Assembly: GCA_012719445.1 (NCBI GenBank)
Contig: JAAYAH010000029.1
Coordinates: 1 to 38,461, forward strand
From: Actinomycetales bacterium
Lineage (GTDB): Bacteria > Actinomycetota > Actinomycetes > Actinomycetales > Kineosporiaceae
Length of the DNA: 38,461 nt
Direction of reading: 5' to 3'
Part shown: positions 16,802 through 25,402 of the stretch, piece after piece
Layout of the letters: each line of letters starts with the position of its first letter
How positions within the stretch are numbered: position 1 is the first letter of the stretch
The notes under the pieces: model-generated
Database searches by the model: none
Seen by the model: only the letters and a program-made list of their open reading frames with translations
Told to the model about the DNA's origin: nothing
Translations under genes and position numbers: made by a program

Positions 16802-16852
16802 CGAGGGCCCTCCGTGGTCCGGGACGGATGCCCGGACCACGGAGGGCCCTCG
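16802..16852. terminator. 22-bp perfect inverted repeat, terminator of the RND operon
   Basis: A perfect 22-bp stem (16802-16823 with 16831-16852) encloses a seven-base loop ACGGATG, beginning 11 bp after the RND pump stop codon on the minus strand. The length and perfection make it the strongest hairpin in the window. It has no T tract. Confidence 0.85.
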
Positions 16853-16863
16853 ATGACGGTGGG

Positions 16864-19800
16864 TCAGCGGGCGTAGTCGAGCACGGGTCCGAGGTCCCGC
16901 TCGTCGAACGGTTCCTCACCCCCGTCGTCGCTGTCGCCGTCGTCGTCGCTGTCGTCGTCGCCGTCGTCGCCGTCATCGCCGTCGTCACCGCCGCGACCAT
17001 GACCGTGGTCGTCGTCCCGACCGTCCTCCCCGCCGTCGGTCGTGTCCTGACCGCTGGCGACCCCGGATGCGGTCCGCCGGGCCGCCCGGCGCTCCTTGAC
17101 GCCCTCGACCATGGTGTAGAGGCTCGGCACCAGGACCAGGGTCAGCAGGGTCGAGGTGGTCAGACCACCGATGACGACGATGGCCAGCGACTGGGAGATG
17201 AAGCCGCCCTCACCGGTCAGCCCCAGGGCCATCGGCAGCAGGGCGAAGATCGTCGCCACCGCGGTCATGAGGATCGGGCGCAGCCGGTGCCGGCCGCCCT
17301 CGACGACGGCCTCGTGCAGCGGGACCCCGTCCCGCCGGTACTGGTTCACGAGGTCGATGAGCACGATCGCGTTCGTCACGACGATGCCGACCAGCATGAG
17401 CATGCCGATGAGCGCCGGGACGCCGAGCGGCGTGCTGGTGAGCAGCAGCATGAGCAGTGCCCCGGTCGCCGCGAACGGGATCGAGACCAGCAGCACCAGC
17501 GGCTGCACCAGGCTGCGGAAGGTGGCGACCATGATGATGAACACGATCGCGATGGCCGCCAGCAGGGCGAGCCCGAGCTGGCTGAAGGCCTCACGCTGGT
17601 CCTCGGCGATCCCGGCCACCTGGTAGGAGGCTCCGGCGGGCAGGTCGAGGTCCGCGAGCCGCTGTTCCAGGGCAGCCGACGCGGCGCCGAGGTCCTGGCC
17701 GACGGGGGTGCCGGTCACGGTCACGCTGCGGACGCCGTCCATCCGGCTGACCTGCACCGGGCCGTCGACCGCGCGCACCTCGGCCAGCTCGGTGAGCGGG
17801 ACGAGACCGGCCGGTGTCGGCACGACGAGGGAGCGCACCCCTGCCACCGTCGTCGGCGGGGTGCCGACGCTGATCACCACGTCCTGGGGGATGCCGTCGA
17901 TGACGGCCCTGCCGGCCGTCTGTCCCCGGAAGGCCGCGGCCACGACGCCGCCGATCGCGTTGTCGGACAGGCCGAACCGGGCGGCGACATCCCGCCTGGC
18001 CGAGATCTCGATCCGCTGGGCGCGCTCGGCCAGGTCGCTGGTGACGTTCTTCAGCTCGGTGGTCTGGGTCGCGGCCCTCCGCACCGCCTCGGCGGCTCCG
18101 GCCAGGGTCTCGGCGTCCGGGGCCTGCACGATGACCTGCACCCCGGTCATGCCGAAGCCCGACTGGGCACCGCCGACCTCGAACTCGCCGACGCCGGGGA
18201 GCTCCTTGAGCTCCCTCTCCAGCCGGTTCTGGACGTCGGTGACCTGCTCGTCGATGTCGGCCGCCACCGTCACCGAGTAGGTCACCGTGGTGGTGCCGCC
18301 GGTGAGCCCGGGGATCATCCCGCCGCCGACGGTGGTCTGGTAGGACTCCACCGTGCCCGCGTCGCGCTCGGCGGCCAGCACCTTCTCCACCGCGCGGGCA
18401 GCCGTGTCCGTCGCGGCCAGGCTGGTACCTGCCGGCAGGGTCTGGGTGATGCTCAGGGTGTCCTGCCCGTCCTGGTCGATGAAATTGGTCTCCAGCAGCG
18501 GGGTCATCGCCAGCGTGCCGCCGAAGATCACCACTGACGCGCCGACGGTGATCCAGCGCCGCCGCACCGCGAACCGGATGATCGGGACGTAGGCGCGCTG
18601 CAGCGGGCTGCGGAGCTCCCGCCGCACCGCCTCACGGCGCACGGTCTCCGGGTCGGTGAGGTTCCCCGGCTGCTCGAGGAACCAGTAGGCCAGCACCGGG
18701 ACGATGGTCAGCGCGACGAACAGCGACGCCAGCAGGGCGACGGTGACGGTGACGCCGAAGGGCCGGAAGAGCTCCCCCACCATCCCACCGACCAGTGCCA
18801 TCGGCAGGAACACGGCGACCGTGGTCAGCGTGGACGCCGTCACGGCCCCGGCGACCTCCCTGACCGCGTCGAGGATGGCCCGCACCTTCTCCTCGCCGTA
18901 GCCGAGATGCCGCTTGATGTTCTCCAGCACCACGATGGAGTCGTCGACCACCCGGCCGATCGCGATGGTCAGCGCGCCGAGGGTGAGGATGTTGAGCGAG
19001 AGCCCGTCCGCCCACATCGCGATCAGGGTGACCAGGACCGAGAGCGGGATGGACACCGCGGTCACCAGGGTCGACCGCAGCGAGAGCAGGAACACCAGGA
19101 TGACGATCACAGCCATGATCAGGCCGAGGAGTCCCTCGGTGCCGAGGCTCTCGATGGACTTCTCGATGAACGGTGCCTGGTCGAAGACGACGGTCAGCTC
19201 GGTCCCGCTCCCGAGCTCCGCCTGCCACTCCTCCAGGTGGTCGGCGACGGCGTGGGAGATCTCGACGGCGTTCCCGTCCGGTGTCATGGTCACCATGACG
19301 CCGAGGCTCGGTCGCCCGTTCGTCCGGGTCAGCGACGACGGCGGCACCGGGACCGACGCGACCTCGGCCACGTCACCGAGGCGCACCGGCCGGACGCCCT
19401 TCGCCGCGCCACGGGGGGCCGCCCCGGCCGGCGGGGACAGGTAGAGGTCGCGGATGTCGTCGAGCGAGTCCAGCATGCCGCCCGACTGGACGGTCAGCGA
19501 CCGGTCCCCCTCGGTGACGACCCCGGCCGGGATCGCGGTGCCGGCGCCCTCGATGGCGGAGCTGATCGAGGCGGTGCTCAACCCGGCCTTGGCCAGGGCC
19601 CTGACGTCAGGGGTGATGGTGACCGTGCGGCTCGACGCGCCGAGGAGCTCGGCCTGCCGGACGCCGTCCAACCCGGTGATCTCCGGCAGTACGACCCGGT
19701 CCAGCCGCTCCACCAGGACGTCGGTGTCCGGACCGGCTGCGGCGAGGACGACGGCCGGCATGATGTCGTTCATGGTCCCGGTGAGGACCTGCGGCTCGGT

Positions 19801-20169
19801 GTCCTCGGGGAGCAGCGACGAGATCCGGCTGAGCGCCGTGTTCATCCGGTTCGTCGCAATGTCGATGTCCGTCCCGTACTCCAGCTCGATCTGGACCAGG
19901 CCGAAGCCCTCGAGCGCCTTCGACACCACCGTCTTGACGCCGGGGACGCCACGGACGGCCTCCTCGATGGGCTCGACGACCTGGCTCTCCACCACGTCCG
20001 GAGCCGCCCCCGGGTACTGCGCCGTGACGAGAGCCCCGGGCAGGTCCATGGACGGCAGCAGCTGCTGTTGCAGCGAGGGGATCGCCAGCAGGCCGAAGAA
20101 GGTCGCGGCGAGGGTGATCAGACAGATCAGTGCCCTGTTGGACAGGCTCAGACGGGTGAGGGCGTGCAT
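16864..20169 (-). CDS. RND family efflux transporter, HAE1/SwrC-like
   Basis: A 1101-residue RND permease with the full duplicated layout: TM1, a large extracytoplasmic loop, TM2-6, TM7, a second loop and TM8-12. The N-terminus (MHALTRLSLSNRALICLITLAATFFGLLAIPSL, split here by its first helix) and the TM4 proton-relay pair Asp 409-Asp 410 (GRVVDDSIVVLEN) match AcrB Asp 407/408. The TM10 Lys of AcrB is replaced by Thr (GIVVTNAIVLID), as I recall for Gram-positive pumps such as SwrC. It probably exports hydrophobic or amphiphilic compounds using the proton gradient; no adaptor or channel gene is nearby. After TM12 there is a cytoplasmic tail with a His cluster (DDDHGHGRGG) and a long run of Asp/Gly. 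A TetR gene precedes it by 97 bp on the same strand. Confidence 0.93.
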   Translation of the reverse strand: MHALTRLSLSNRALICLITLAATFFGLLAIPSLQQQLLPSMDLPGALVTAQYPGAAPDVVESQVVEPIEEAVRGVPGVKTVVSKALEGFGLVQIELEYGTDIDIATNRMNTALSRISSLLPEDTEPQVLTGTMNDIMPAVVLAAAGPDTDVLVERLDRVVLPEITGLDGVRQAELLGASSRTVTITPDVRALAKAGLSTASISSAIEGAGTAIPAGVVTEGDRSLTVQSGGMLDSLDDIRDLYLSPPAGAAPRGAAKGVRPVRLGDVAEVASVPVPPSSLTRTNGRPSLGVMVTMTPDGNAVEISHAVADHLEEWQAELGSGTELTVVFDQAPFIEKSIESLGTEGLLGLIMAVIVILVFLLSLRSTLVTAVSIPLSVLVTLIAMWADGLSLNILTLGALTIAIGRVVDDSIVVLENIKRHLGYGEEKVRAILDAVREVAGAVTASTLTTVAVFLPMALVGGMVGELFRPFGVTVTVALLASLFVALTIVPVLAYWFLEQPGNLTDPETVRREAVRRELRSPLQRAYVPIIRFAVRRRWITVGASVVIFGGTLAMTPLLETNFIDQDGQDTLSITQTLPAGTSLAATDTAARAVEKVLAAERDAGTVESYQTTVGGGMIPGLTGGTTTVTYSVTVAADIDEQVTDVQNRLERELKELPGVGEFEVGGAQSGFGMTGVQVIVQAPDAETLAGAAEAVRRAATQTTELKNVTSDLAERAQRIEISARRDVAARFGLSDNAIGGVVAAAFRGQTAGRAVIDGIPQDVVISVGTPPTTVAGVRSLVVPTPAGLVPLTELAEVRAVDGPVQVSRMDGVRSVTVTGTPVGQDLGAASAALEQRLADLDLPAGASYQVAGIAEDQREAFSQLGLALLAAIAIVFIIMVATFRSLVQPLVLLVSIPFAATGALLMLLLTSTPLGVPALIGMLMLVGIVVTNAIVLIDLVNQYRRDGVPLHEAVVEGGRHRLRPILMTAVATIFALLPMALGLTGEGGFISQSLAIVVIGGLTTSTLLTLVLVPSLYTMVEGVKERRAARRTASGVASGQDTTDGGEDGRDDDHGHGRGGDDGDDGDDGDDDSDDDGDSDDGGEEPFDERDLGPVLDYAR

Positions 20170-20266
20170 GCTGGTGACCGCTCCGGAAGGTGGGTGGACG
20201 GTACGGGTACACAGGTGGGACCGATGACGGCGGTGTCCGCGTTCCCCCCTCTGGTGGTGATCTGGG

Positions 20267-20899
20267 TCATGTGGGTCGGTCGGGATCCGGCAGGCCCTCG
20301 GCGAGCAGGTCGAACGCCTCGTTCAAGAGTTCGGTCAACGGAAGCCGATAGTTGATGTGGTGCCACCTGATGAGCGCGCTGCGGAACACGGCGAGCGCGA
20401 CCGACGCCACGACGCCCGGATAGGGATGCTCGATCGGGTCGAGGCCGGTCCGGTGGGCCACGGCGTCGACGAGGTCGTTCATCATGACCTCCCCGCTGGC
20501 CACGAGCCGGGACCACAGCTCGGGTGACCGTTCGACGACGGCGAGCTGCCGGCACAGGACGGACGGCTCCTGTTCGACGGACGCCGCCTCCGCGGCCAGA
20601 GCCGCCCGGACCGCCGCAAGGGAGCCGAGGTCGGGCGGTGCCTCCCGGATCCTGCGGGTGATCCGGTCCCCCGCGTCGAGGCCGATCTGGGTGAGTGCCT
20701 CCTCCTTGCTGGAGAAGTAGTTGAAGAACGTCCGCGGTGACACGTTGGCGGCGGTGCTGATCTGGTCGACGGTGACCAGGTCGGCGCCGTACTCGGCGGC
20801 GAGCCGCAGCGCGGCCTCGATGAGAGCGGCCCTGGTCTCCCGCTTCCGCCGCTCGCGATGCCCGATCCCCTCGCCCGACCGCGATGGATCACTTGTCAC
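20267..20899 (-). CDS. TetR family transcriptional regulator
   Basis: A 210-residue regulator. The N-terminal TetR HTH is clear at residues 15-62 (RETRAALIEAALRLAAEYG, then TVDQISTAANVSPRTFFNYFSSKEEAL), and a variable helical ligand-binding domain follows. It is transcribed in the same direction as, and just upstream of, the RND pump gene, the usual arrangement for a local repressor of an efflux pump. A good promoter (TTGCGT-16-TAGGCT) ends six bases before the GTG start with no ribosome binding site, so the mRNA is probably leaderless. A short inverted repeat overlaps the -35 box and may serve autoregulation. The ligand is unknown. Confidence 0.93.
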   Translation of the reverse strand: MTSDPSRSGEGIGHRERRKRETRAALIEAALRLAAEYGADLVTVDQISTAANVSPRTFFNYFSSKEEALTQIGLDAGDRITRRIREAPPDLGSLAAVRAALAAEAASVEQEPSVLCRQLAVVERSPELWSRLVASGEVMMNDLVDAVAHRTGLDPIEHPYPGVVASVALAVFRSALIRWHHINYRLPLTELLNEAFDLLAEGLPDPDRPT

Positions 20900-20905
20900 G
20901 AGACG

Positions 20906-20933
20906 AGCCTATTCGGTCGTGCACGTCACGCAA
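20906..20933 (-). promoter_or_regulatory. Promoter of the tetR-RND unit, leaderless type
   Basis: On the minus strand: -35 TTGCGT (20933-20928), a 16-bp spacer, and -10 TAGGCT (20911-20906), followed six bases later by the GTG start codon at 20899. The spacing puts the transcript start at the start codon. Confidence 0.6.
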
Positions 20934-20940
20934 AATTGCG
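20929..20940. promoter_or_regulatory. Inverted repeat overlapping the -35 box, candidate TetR operator
   Basis: CGCAA-AA-TTGCG is a perfect 5+2+5 inverted repeat that covers the -35 hexamer of the tetR promoter. Its position fits autorepression. The arms are short, so this is tentative. Confidence 0.4.
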
Positions 20941-21036
20941 CACTCTGCAGCCCTGACGGAGGTCGGGCCGAGGGCACGGGCGAGGGGACAGCGGCCCGGG
21001 AACACCGTCCCGACCCTCCGGGCGAACGGGGGCTGG

Positions 21037-21813
21037 TCAGACGTCCTTGGCCCAGAACGCGCTGCGGTGGATCACCTGGTACCCGAGTCCGGTGTAGAGG
21101 GAGACGGCTCCGGACCAGTTCTCCGCATCCACGTCCAGCCCGGCGTGGTCCAGGCCGGCGGCGGCGAAGGCGTGCATCGAGGCGCTCAGCAGGGCGGTCG
21201 CGACCCCCCTGCCCCGCCACGGGCGGCGCACCCCGAGCACCTGGGTCCAGCCCTCGGTGAAGCCCCACACGGCCCAGTCCGCCTCGTGGGCGGCGGACAG
21301 GGCGTAGCCGGCGACCTCGTCGCCGTCGCGGACGACGAAGCTCCACCCGCCGCGGAAGCTCCGGCCCCCGGTGAACCACGACCGCCAGGCCTCCGGGGTC
21401 TGCGGCTGGGACCCCCAGTGGTCGGCGAACGCCTCGTTGTGGGCGAGCCGTACCCGCTCGTCGAGCCCCGGATCGCGGGCCAGTTCCTCGTCGAAGGGGA
21501 GCACCAACAGGTCACCGGGACGCAGCTGGACCAGCCCGAAGGCCCGTGCCCTGCCCTCACCGTCGACGGCCAGCACGCTGTCGGCCGCCAGGTCGATCCA
21601 GTCGGGTGCGAGTTCCTCGACGAGGTCCTCGGCGGAGAAGTGCTCGTGTCCGCCGTCCCGACGGGTGATCGCCTCCAACAGGTCGGCCCAGAGGCCGGCG
21701 TCGGCGACGGCGAGCGGGCGCCAGATCAGGCCGGGCGAGGCTCCGGGAGCGGCCCCTGGCACCGCACCGGGCGCCGCGGCGAGGTCACGCGGCGAGGTCA
21801 CGCGGCGGCCCAC
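21037..21813 (-). CDS. GNAT family N-acetyltransferase
   Basis: A 258-residue protein with a GNAT domain in its C-terminal half: VRRPWRGRGVATALLSASM is the acetyl-CoA pyrophosphate-binding motif A, and LDVDAENWSGAVSLYTGLGYQVIHR is motif B plus the usual C-terminal strand. The N-terminal half (LIWRPLAVADA, HNEAFADHWGSQPQTPEAW) resembles a degenerate second GNAT domain, as in mycothiol-synthase-like proteins, so a tandem GNAT is likely. The substrate is unknown. The gene follows parE by nine bases on the same strand. The first 25 residues are Ala/Pro/Gly repeats encoded by copies of CGAGGTCACGC, also present at the parE 3' end, so the true start may lie downstream of GTG 21813. Confidence 0.85.
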   Translation of the reverse strand: MGRRVTSPRDLAAAPGAVPGAAPGASPGLIWRPLAVADAGLWADLLEAITRRDGGHEHFSAEDLVEELAPDWIDLAADSVLAVDGEGRARAFGLVQLRPGDLLVLPFDEELARDPGLDERVRLAHNEAFADHWGSQPQTPEAWRSWFTGGRSFRGGWSFVVRDGDEVAGYALSAAHEADWAVWGFTEGWTQVLGVRRPWRGRGVATALLSASMHAFAAAGLDHAGLDVDAENWSGAVSLYTGLGYQVIHRSAFWAKDV

Positions 21814-21822
21814 ACCTCGAGG

Positions 21823-23991
21823 TCACGCATCGATGCGGTCGCGGTCGAGCCGGCTCGCGCCGTCGACGATGAAGTCCTTCCGCGGCGCGACGTCGTTGCC
21901 CATGAGCAGGTCGAAGACGCGCTCGGCCGCGGCGGCGTCGGTGATGGTCACCCGGCGCAGGGTCCGCCGACGGGGGTCCATCGTCGTCTCGGCCAGCTGG
22001 TCGGCGTCCATCTCGCCGAGGCCCTTGTACCGCTGGATCGGCTCCTTGTACCGCCGCCCCTTCCGCTCCAGCTGGGCGAGCAGCCGGTGCAGCTCCGGCT
22101 CCGAGTAGGTGTAGACGATCTCGTTCTTCTTCCCCCGTGCCCCCACGACCTCCACCCGGTGCAGCGGCGGGACCGCGGCGAAGACCCGGCCGGCCGCGAC
22201 CAGGGGACGCATGTACCGGAAGAACAGGGTGAGCAGCAGGGTGCGGATGTGCGCGCCGTCCACGTCGGCGTCGGTCATCAGGATGACCCGTCCGTAGCGG
22301 GCCGAGGCGAGGTCGAAGGTCCGCCCGGACCCGGCGCCGACCACCTGGAGGATCGCCCCGCACTCGGCGTTCTTCAGCATGTCGCCGACCGAGGCCTTCT
22401 GGACGTTGAGGATCTTGCCTCGGATGGGCAGCAACGCCTGGAACTCCGAGGACCGGGCGAGCTTGGCCGTGCCGAGGGCGGAGTCGCCCTCCACGATGAA
22501 CAGCTCGGAACGGTCGACGTCGTCGGTGCGGCAGTCGGCCAGCTTCGCCGGGAGGGAGGAGGTCTCCAGGGCGTTCTTGCGCCGTTGGGTCTCCTTGTGC
22601 TGGCGGGCGGTGACCCGGGTGCGCATCGCCGAGACGACCTTCTCCAGCACCAGGCCGGCCTGGGCCTTCTCGGCCCGCTTCGTCGACGTGAGCAGCGCCG
22701 TCAGCTCCCGCTCGACGACCCGCGAGACGATCCCCCGCACGGCGCTGGTGCCGAGGACCTCCTTGGTCTGCCCCTCGAACTGGGGCTCGGCGAGCCGGAC
22801 GGTGACGACGGCCGTCAGCCCCTCCAGCACGTCGTCCTTGTCGATCCGATCGTCCTTGCCGAACTTCAGCCGCCTGGCGTTGTCCCCGACCACCTGCCGG
22901 AACACCTTCACCAGGGCCTGTTCGAACCCCGCGACGTGGGTGCCCCCCTTGGGGGTGGCGATGATGTTCACGAAGGACCGGAGCTCGGTGTCGTACCCGG
23001 TCCCCCAGCGCAGCGCGATGTCGACGGCGCACTCCCGCATGACGTCCGTCGGCACCATGTGGCCCTTGCTGTCCAGCACCGGCACCGTCTCGGAGAAGTG
23101 CCCGATGCCCTGCAGTCGCCACACGTCGGTGACCGGCTGGTCGGTGGCGAGGAACTCGACGAACTCGGCGATACCGCCGTCGTGGACGAAGGTCTCCTCG
23201 TGCGGGCCGTCCTCGCCGGGGGTGCCCGGCAGCCCGCGCGCGTCGCGCAGGGTGATCTCCAGTCCGGGGACGAGGTAGGTCGTCTGCCGGACCCGGGTGA
23301 CCAGCTCGTCGTAGGCGTAGGTGGCGTCCTTGAGAAAGATCTGGCGGTCGGCCCAGCAACGCACCCGGGTGCCGGTGACTCCGCGCCGGACGCTGCCGGC
23401 GAGCCTCAGCTCGGAACGGTCGACGAACGGGGTGAACGTCGCGTCGGGGGACGGCTCGGCGCCGTCGGCGAAGATGCCGGGCTCGCCCCGGCGGAAGCTC
23501 ATCACGTGGGTCCGGCCGTTGCGGTCGACCTCGACGTCCAGGCGGGCGGACAGGGCGTTGACGACGCTCGCGCCCACCCCGTGCAGCCCGCCCGAGGCCG
23601 TGTAGGAGCCGCCGCCGAACTTGCCCCCGGCGTGCAGCTTGGTGAAGACGACCTCGACACCGGTGAGGCCGGTCTTGGGCTCGACGTCCACCGGGATGCC
23701 CCGGCCGTCGTCGGTGATCTCGATCGAGCCGTCCGCGTGCAGGATCACCTCGATGCGGCGGCAGTGACCGGCGAGGGCCTCGTCGACGCTGTTGTCGATG
23801 ATCTCCCACAGGCAGTGCATCAACCCCCGGGAGTCGGTGGAGCCGATGTACATGCCCGGCCGCTTGCGGACGGCCTCCAGTCCCTCGAGGACGGAGAGGT
23901 GTCGGGCGGTGTAGCCCGACGCTGCGTCCCGGGCGCTCCTGCGCTCCACGCGCAGCTGAGCGCGTTCTGTGGATGTGGGCTGGACTGCCAC
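21823..23991 (-). CDS. parE: DNA topoisomerase IV subunit B
   Basis: A 722-residue type IIA topoisomerase B subunit. The GHKL ATPase region shows WEIIDNSVDEAL (Glu 63, Asn 67), DDGRGIP and GGLHGVGASVVNALS. The transducer domain follows, then the TOPRIM domain with EGDSA (Glu 501) and DADVDG (Asp 574, 576, 578), and the C-terminal segment RYKGLGEMDADQLAETTMDP that contacts subunit A. GTG 23991 is chosen because the conserved core begins at GYTARHLSVLEGLEAVRKRPGMYIG (split between strands); the open frame continues upstream to 24234 but is repetitive there. I call ParE over GyrB because of its place near sigA and DUF7455 and the parC gene 7 kb away; GyrB is the alternative. With ParC it decatenates and relaxes DNA using ATP. 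Confidence 0.93.
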   Translation of the reverse strand: MAVQPTSTERAQLRVERRSARDAASGYTARHLSVLEGLEAVRKRPGMYIGSTDSRGLMHCLWEIIDNSVDEALAGHCRRIEVILHADGSIEITDDGRGIPVDVEPKTGLTGVEVVFTKLHAGGKFGGGSYTASGGLHGVGASVVNALSARLDVEVDRNGRTHVMSFRRGEPGIFADGAEPSPDATFTPFVDRSELRLAGSVRRGVTGTRVRCWADRQIFLKDATYAYDELVTRVRQTTYLVPGLEITLRDARGLPGTPGEDGPHEETFVHDGGIAEFVEFLATDQPVTDVWRLQGIGHFSETVPVLDSKGHMVPTDVMRECAVDIALRWGTGYDTELRSFVNIIATPKGGTHVAGFEQALVKVFRQVVGDNARRLKFGKDDRIDKDDVLEGLTAVVTVRLAEPQFEGQTKEVLGTSAVRGIVSRVVERELTALLTSTKRAEKAQAGLVLEKVVSAMRTRVTARQHKETQRRKNALETSSLPAKLADCRTDDVDRSELFIVEGDSALGTAKLARSSEFQALLPIRGKILNVQKASVGDMLKNAECGAILQVVGAGSGRTFDLASARYGRVILMTDADVDGAHIRTLLLTLFFRYMRPLVAAGRVFAAVPPLHRVEVVGARGKKNEIVYTYSEPELHRLLAQLERKGRRYKEPIQRYKGLGEMDADQLAETTMDPRRRTLRRVTITDAAAAERVFDLLMGNDVAPRKDFIVDGASRLDRDRIDA

Positions 23992-24013
23992 GACCTCGTG
24001 CACTCCTGACTCT

Positions 24014-24140
24014 GCGACCGGCGGTGTTCCTGGGGACCGACGGCACTCTTCGGACCGACCGACCCGTCCGGGGACCAACGGCCTTCCCCCGGACCGATGG
24101 TGCTCTCGGGACTCACGGTGTTCTTCGGACTGACGATGAC
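24014..24140. repeat. Degenerate 18-20 bp tandem repeat upstream of parE
   Basis: About seven imperfect units, each built on GGACCGACGGTGTTCTTC, lie directly upstream of the parE start. They stay open in the parE frame, which explains the artificial N-terminal extension of that frame. No role is evident. Confidence 0.6.
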
Positions 24141-24446
24141 TCTCCTGGCGGGTGACGCCATGCAGGCTACCCATGAGCACCGACCACCCGGCCCGACGAG
24201 GCGGCGACACGCTGGGGCGCACCGGAGGTACCACCCATATTCCGCCTGACGGACTTCCATCATCTCGCCCGACCGCCTTCGCGCAGAGCGAACGCCCCTT
24301 CTCGGCCCGACGGGGAACGCGGCAGCCTGGTTGACTGTTGTCCTGACCGACCGAAGTGCACCGACACGAAGGTCGTGTCCCGGCCCGTCACGCGGCTCCC
24401 GGCCCGGGAGCCACGAGCCGACAGGAGACCAGAGGGAGGTCCGCCA
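24141..24446. other. Divergent regulatory region between parE and the DUF7455 gene
   Basis: No gene is supported on either strand in these 306 bp. On the plus strand TTGACT at 24331-24336 could be a -35 box for the DUF7455-DUF456 pair, but no good -10 follows at the usual spacing. On the minus strand TAGCCT near 24170-24175 is a possible -10 for parE, about 180 bp upstream of its start. Confidence 0.4.
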
Positions 24447-24674
24447 GTGGCCGCAGCCATCGCCCCAGCCCCCCTGAACGCGGCGGACCGCTGCGACCGG
24501 TGCGGTGCCAGGGCCTACGTGAGGGCCCTGCTCCCCGGCGGTGGGGAGCTGCTCTTCTGCGCGCACCACGGCCGCGAGCACGAGGCCGCGCTGCGGGCGC
24601 GCGACGCCGAGATCCACGACTACACCACCCGGCTGGCAGAGACCTCGCCCACGGCACCGGACGACGAGCGCTGA
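24447..24674 (+). CDS. DUF7455-type small zinc-ribbon-like protein
   Basis: GTG 24447 is preceded by the strong ribosome binding site GAGGGAGGT at six bases, giving 75 residues. Cys 16 and Cys 19 (DRCDRCGARAYV) with Cys 38 and His 40/His 41 (LLFCAHHGREHE) form a likely zinc site of one CxxC knuckle plus C-x-H-H. The pattern L-N-A-A-D-R-C-D-R-C-G-A-x-A-Y-V-R is, from memory, conserved in actinobacterial proteins encoded beside the primary sigma factor gene. The function is unknown; binding to RNA polymerase or nucleic acid is only a guess from context. Its stop is five bases before the DUF456 gene, so the two probably form an operon. Confidence 0.88.
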   Translation: MAAAIAPAPLNAADRCDRCGARAYVRALLPGGGELLFCAHHGREHEAALRARDAEIHDYTTRLAETSPTAPDDER

Positions 24675-24679
24675 CCACC

Positions 24680-25177
24680 GTGAGCAGCCTTCCGGTCGAC
24701 GCCGTCACCCTCCTCGCCGGTGTGATGATCGTGGTCGGACTGGTCGGGGTCGTCGTGCCCGTCCTGCCCGGCCTGTTCCTGGCCTGGGCAGGGGTCGGGG
24801 TGTGGGCCGTCGACCGGCAGGACACGACCGGATGGGTCGTGCTGGCCGTCGCCACCGCGCTGGTGGTGGTCGGCAGCGTCGTGAAGTACCTGCTCCCGGG
24901 ACGTCGCCTGCGCACCTCCGGGGTGCCGTGGACGACCCTCGCCCTCGGCGGGGTGCTCGGGGTCGTCGGCTTCTTCGTGATCCCGGTGGTCGGGCTGGTC
25001 GTGGGGTTCGTCCTCGGCGTGTACCTGGGGGAGCTGGCCCGGCTCGGCGGCGACCGCCGGGCCGCGTGGCCGTCGACGCGCGCGGCCCTGACCGCGGTCG
25101 GCTGGAGCATCCTCATCGAGCTCGCCACCGGCCTGCTCGTCGCGGCCACCTGGGTCGCCGGACTCGTGCTGGGGTGA
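24680..25177 (+). CDS. DUF456 family membrane protein
   Basis: A 165-residue membrane protein starting at GTG 24680, five bases after the DUF7455 stop. Four or five hydrophobic segments are visible (about residues 8-40, 47-66, 77-112 and 138-165). The first contains GLVGVVVPVLPGLFLAWAG, the DUF456 hallmark (G-x-V-P-x-L-P-G), and GxPWTTLALGGVLGVVGFFVIPVVGLVVG carries its glycine-rich second half, split here over two helices. The family has no established function. The gene ends 225 bp before the LacI/GGDEF gene and has no obvious terminator. Confidence 0.88.
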   Translation: MSSLPVDAVTLLAGVMIVVGLVGVVVPVLPGLFLAWAGVGVWAVDRQDTTGWVVLAVATALVVVGSVVKYLLPGRRLRTSGVPWTTLALGGVLGVVGFFVIPVVGLVVGFVLGVYLGELARLGGDRRAAWPSTRAALTAVGWSILIELATGLLVAATWVAGLVLG

Positions 25178-25402
25178 CCGTCCGCGTCCGTATCGCGGAG
25201 GACCACCACCCGACCTGCCCCGAGCTGTGACGAATCGCCCAGTTACGGGGAGCGGATCCTGTGAGCCGGGCAACGATTCGGCACCGTACTGTCGGAACGC
25301 CGCGCGTTGCTGGACACTGGGTCACCTCACGTCGACCACGTCGCAAGGGTGATCACGCTCCGGGGATGCCGGTGTCTCCGGGACGATCGGGATGGCAGGA
25401 GC

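Noticed and set aside
20884-24009. 1041-codon plus-strand frame across the GNAT and parE genes.
   Set aside because: It spans two minus-strand genes with intact motifs, and its product is compositionally biased without any recognisable domain.
24004-24234. N-terminal extension of ParE to an ATG at 24234.
   Set aside because: The extension is made of degenerate repeats and is not found in the conserved start of ParE/GyrB proteins; GTG 23991 fits the family length.
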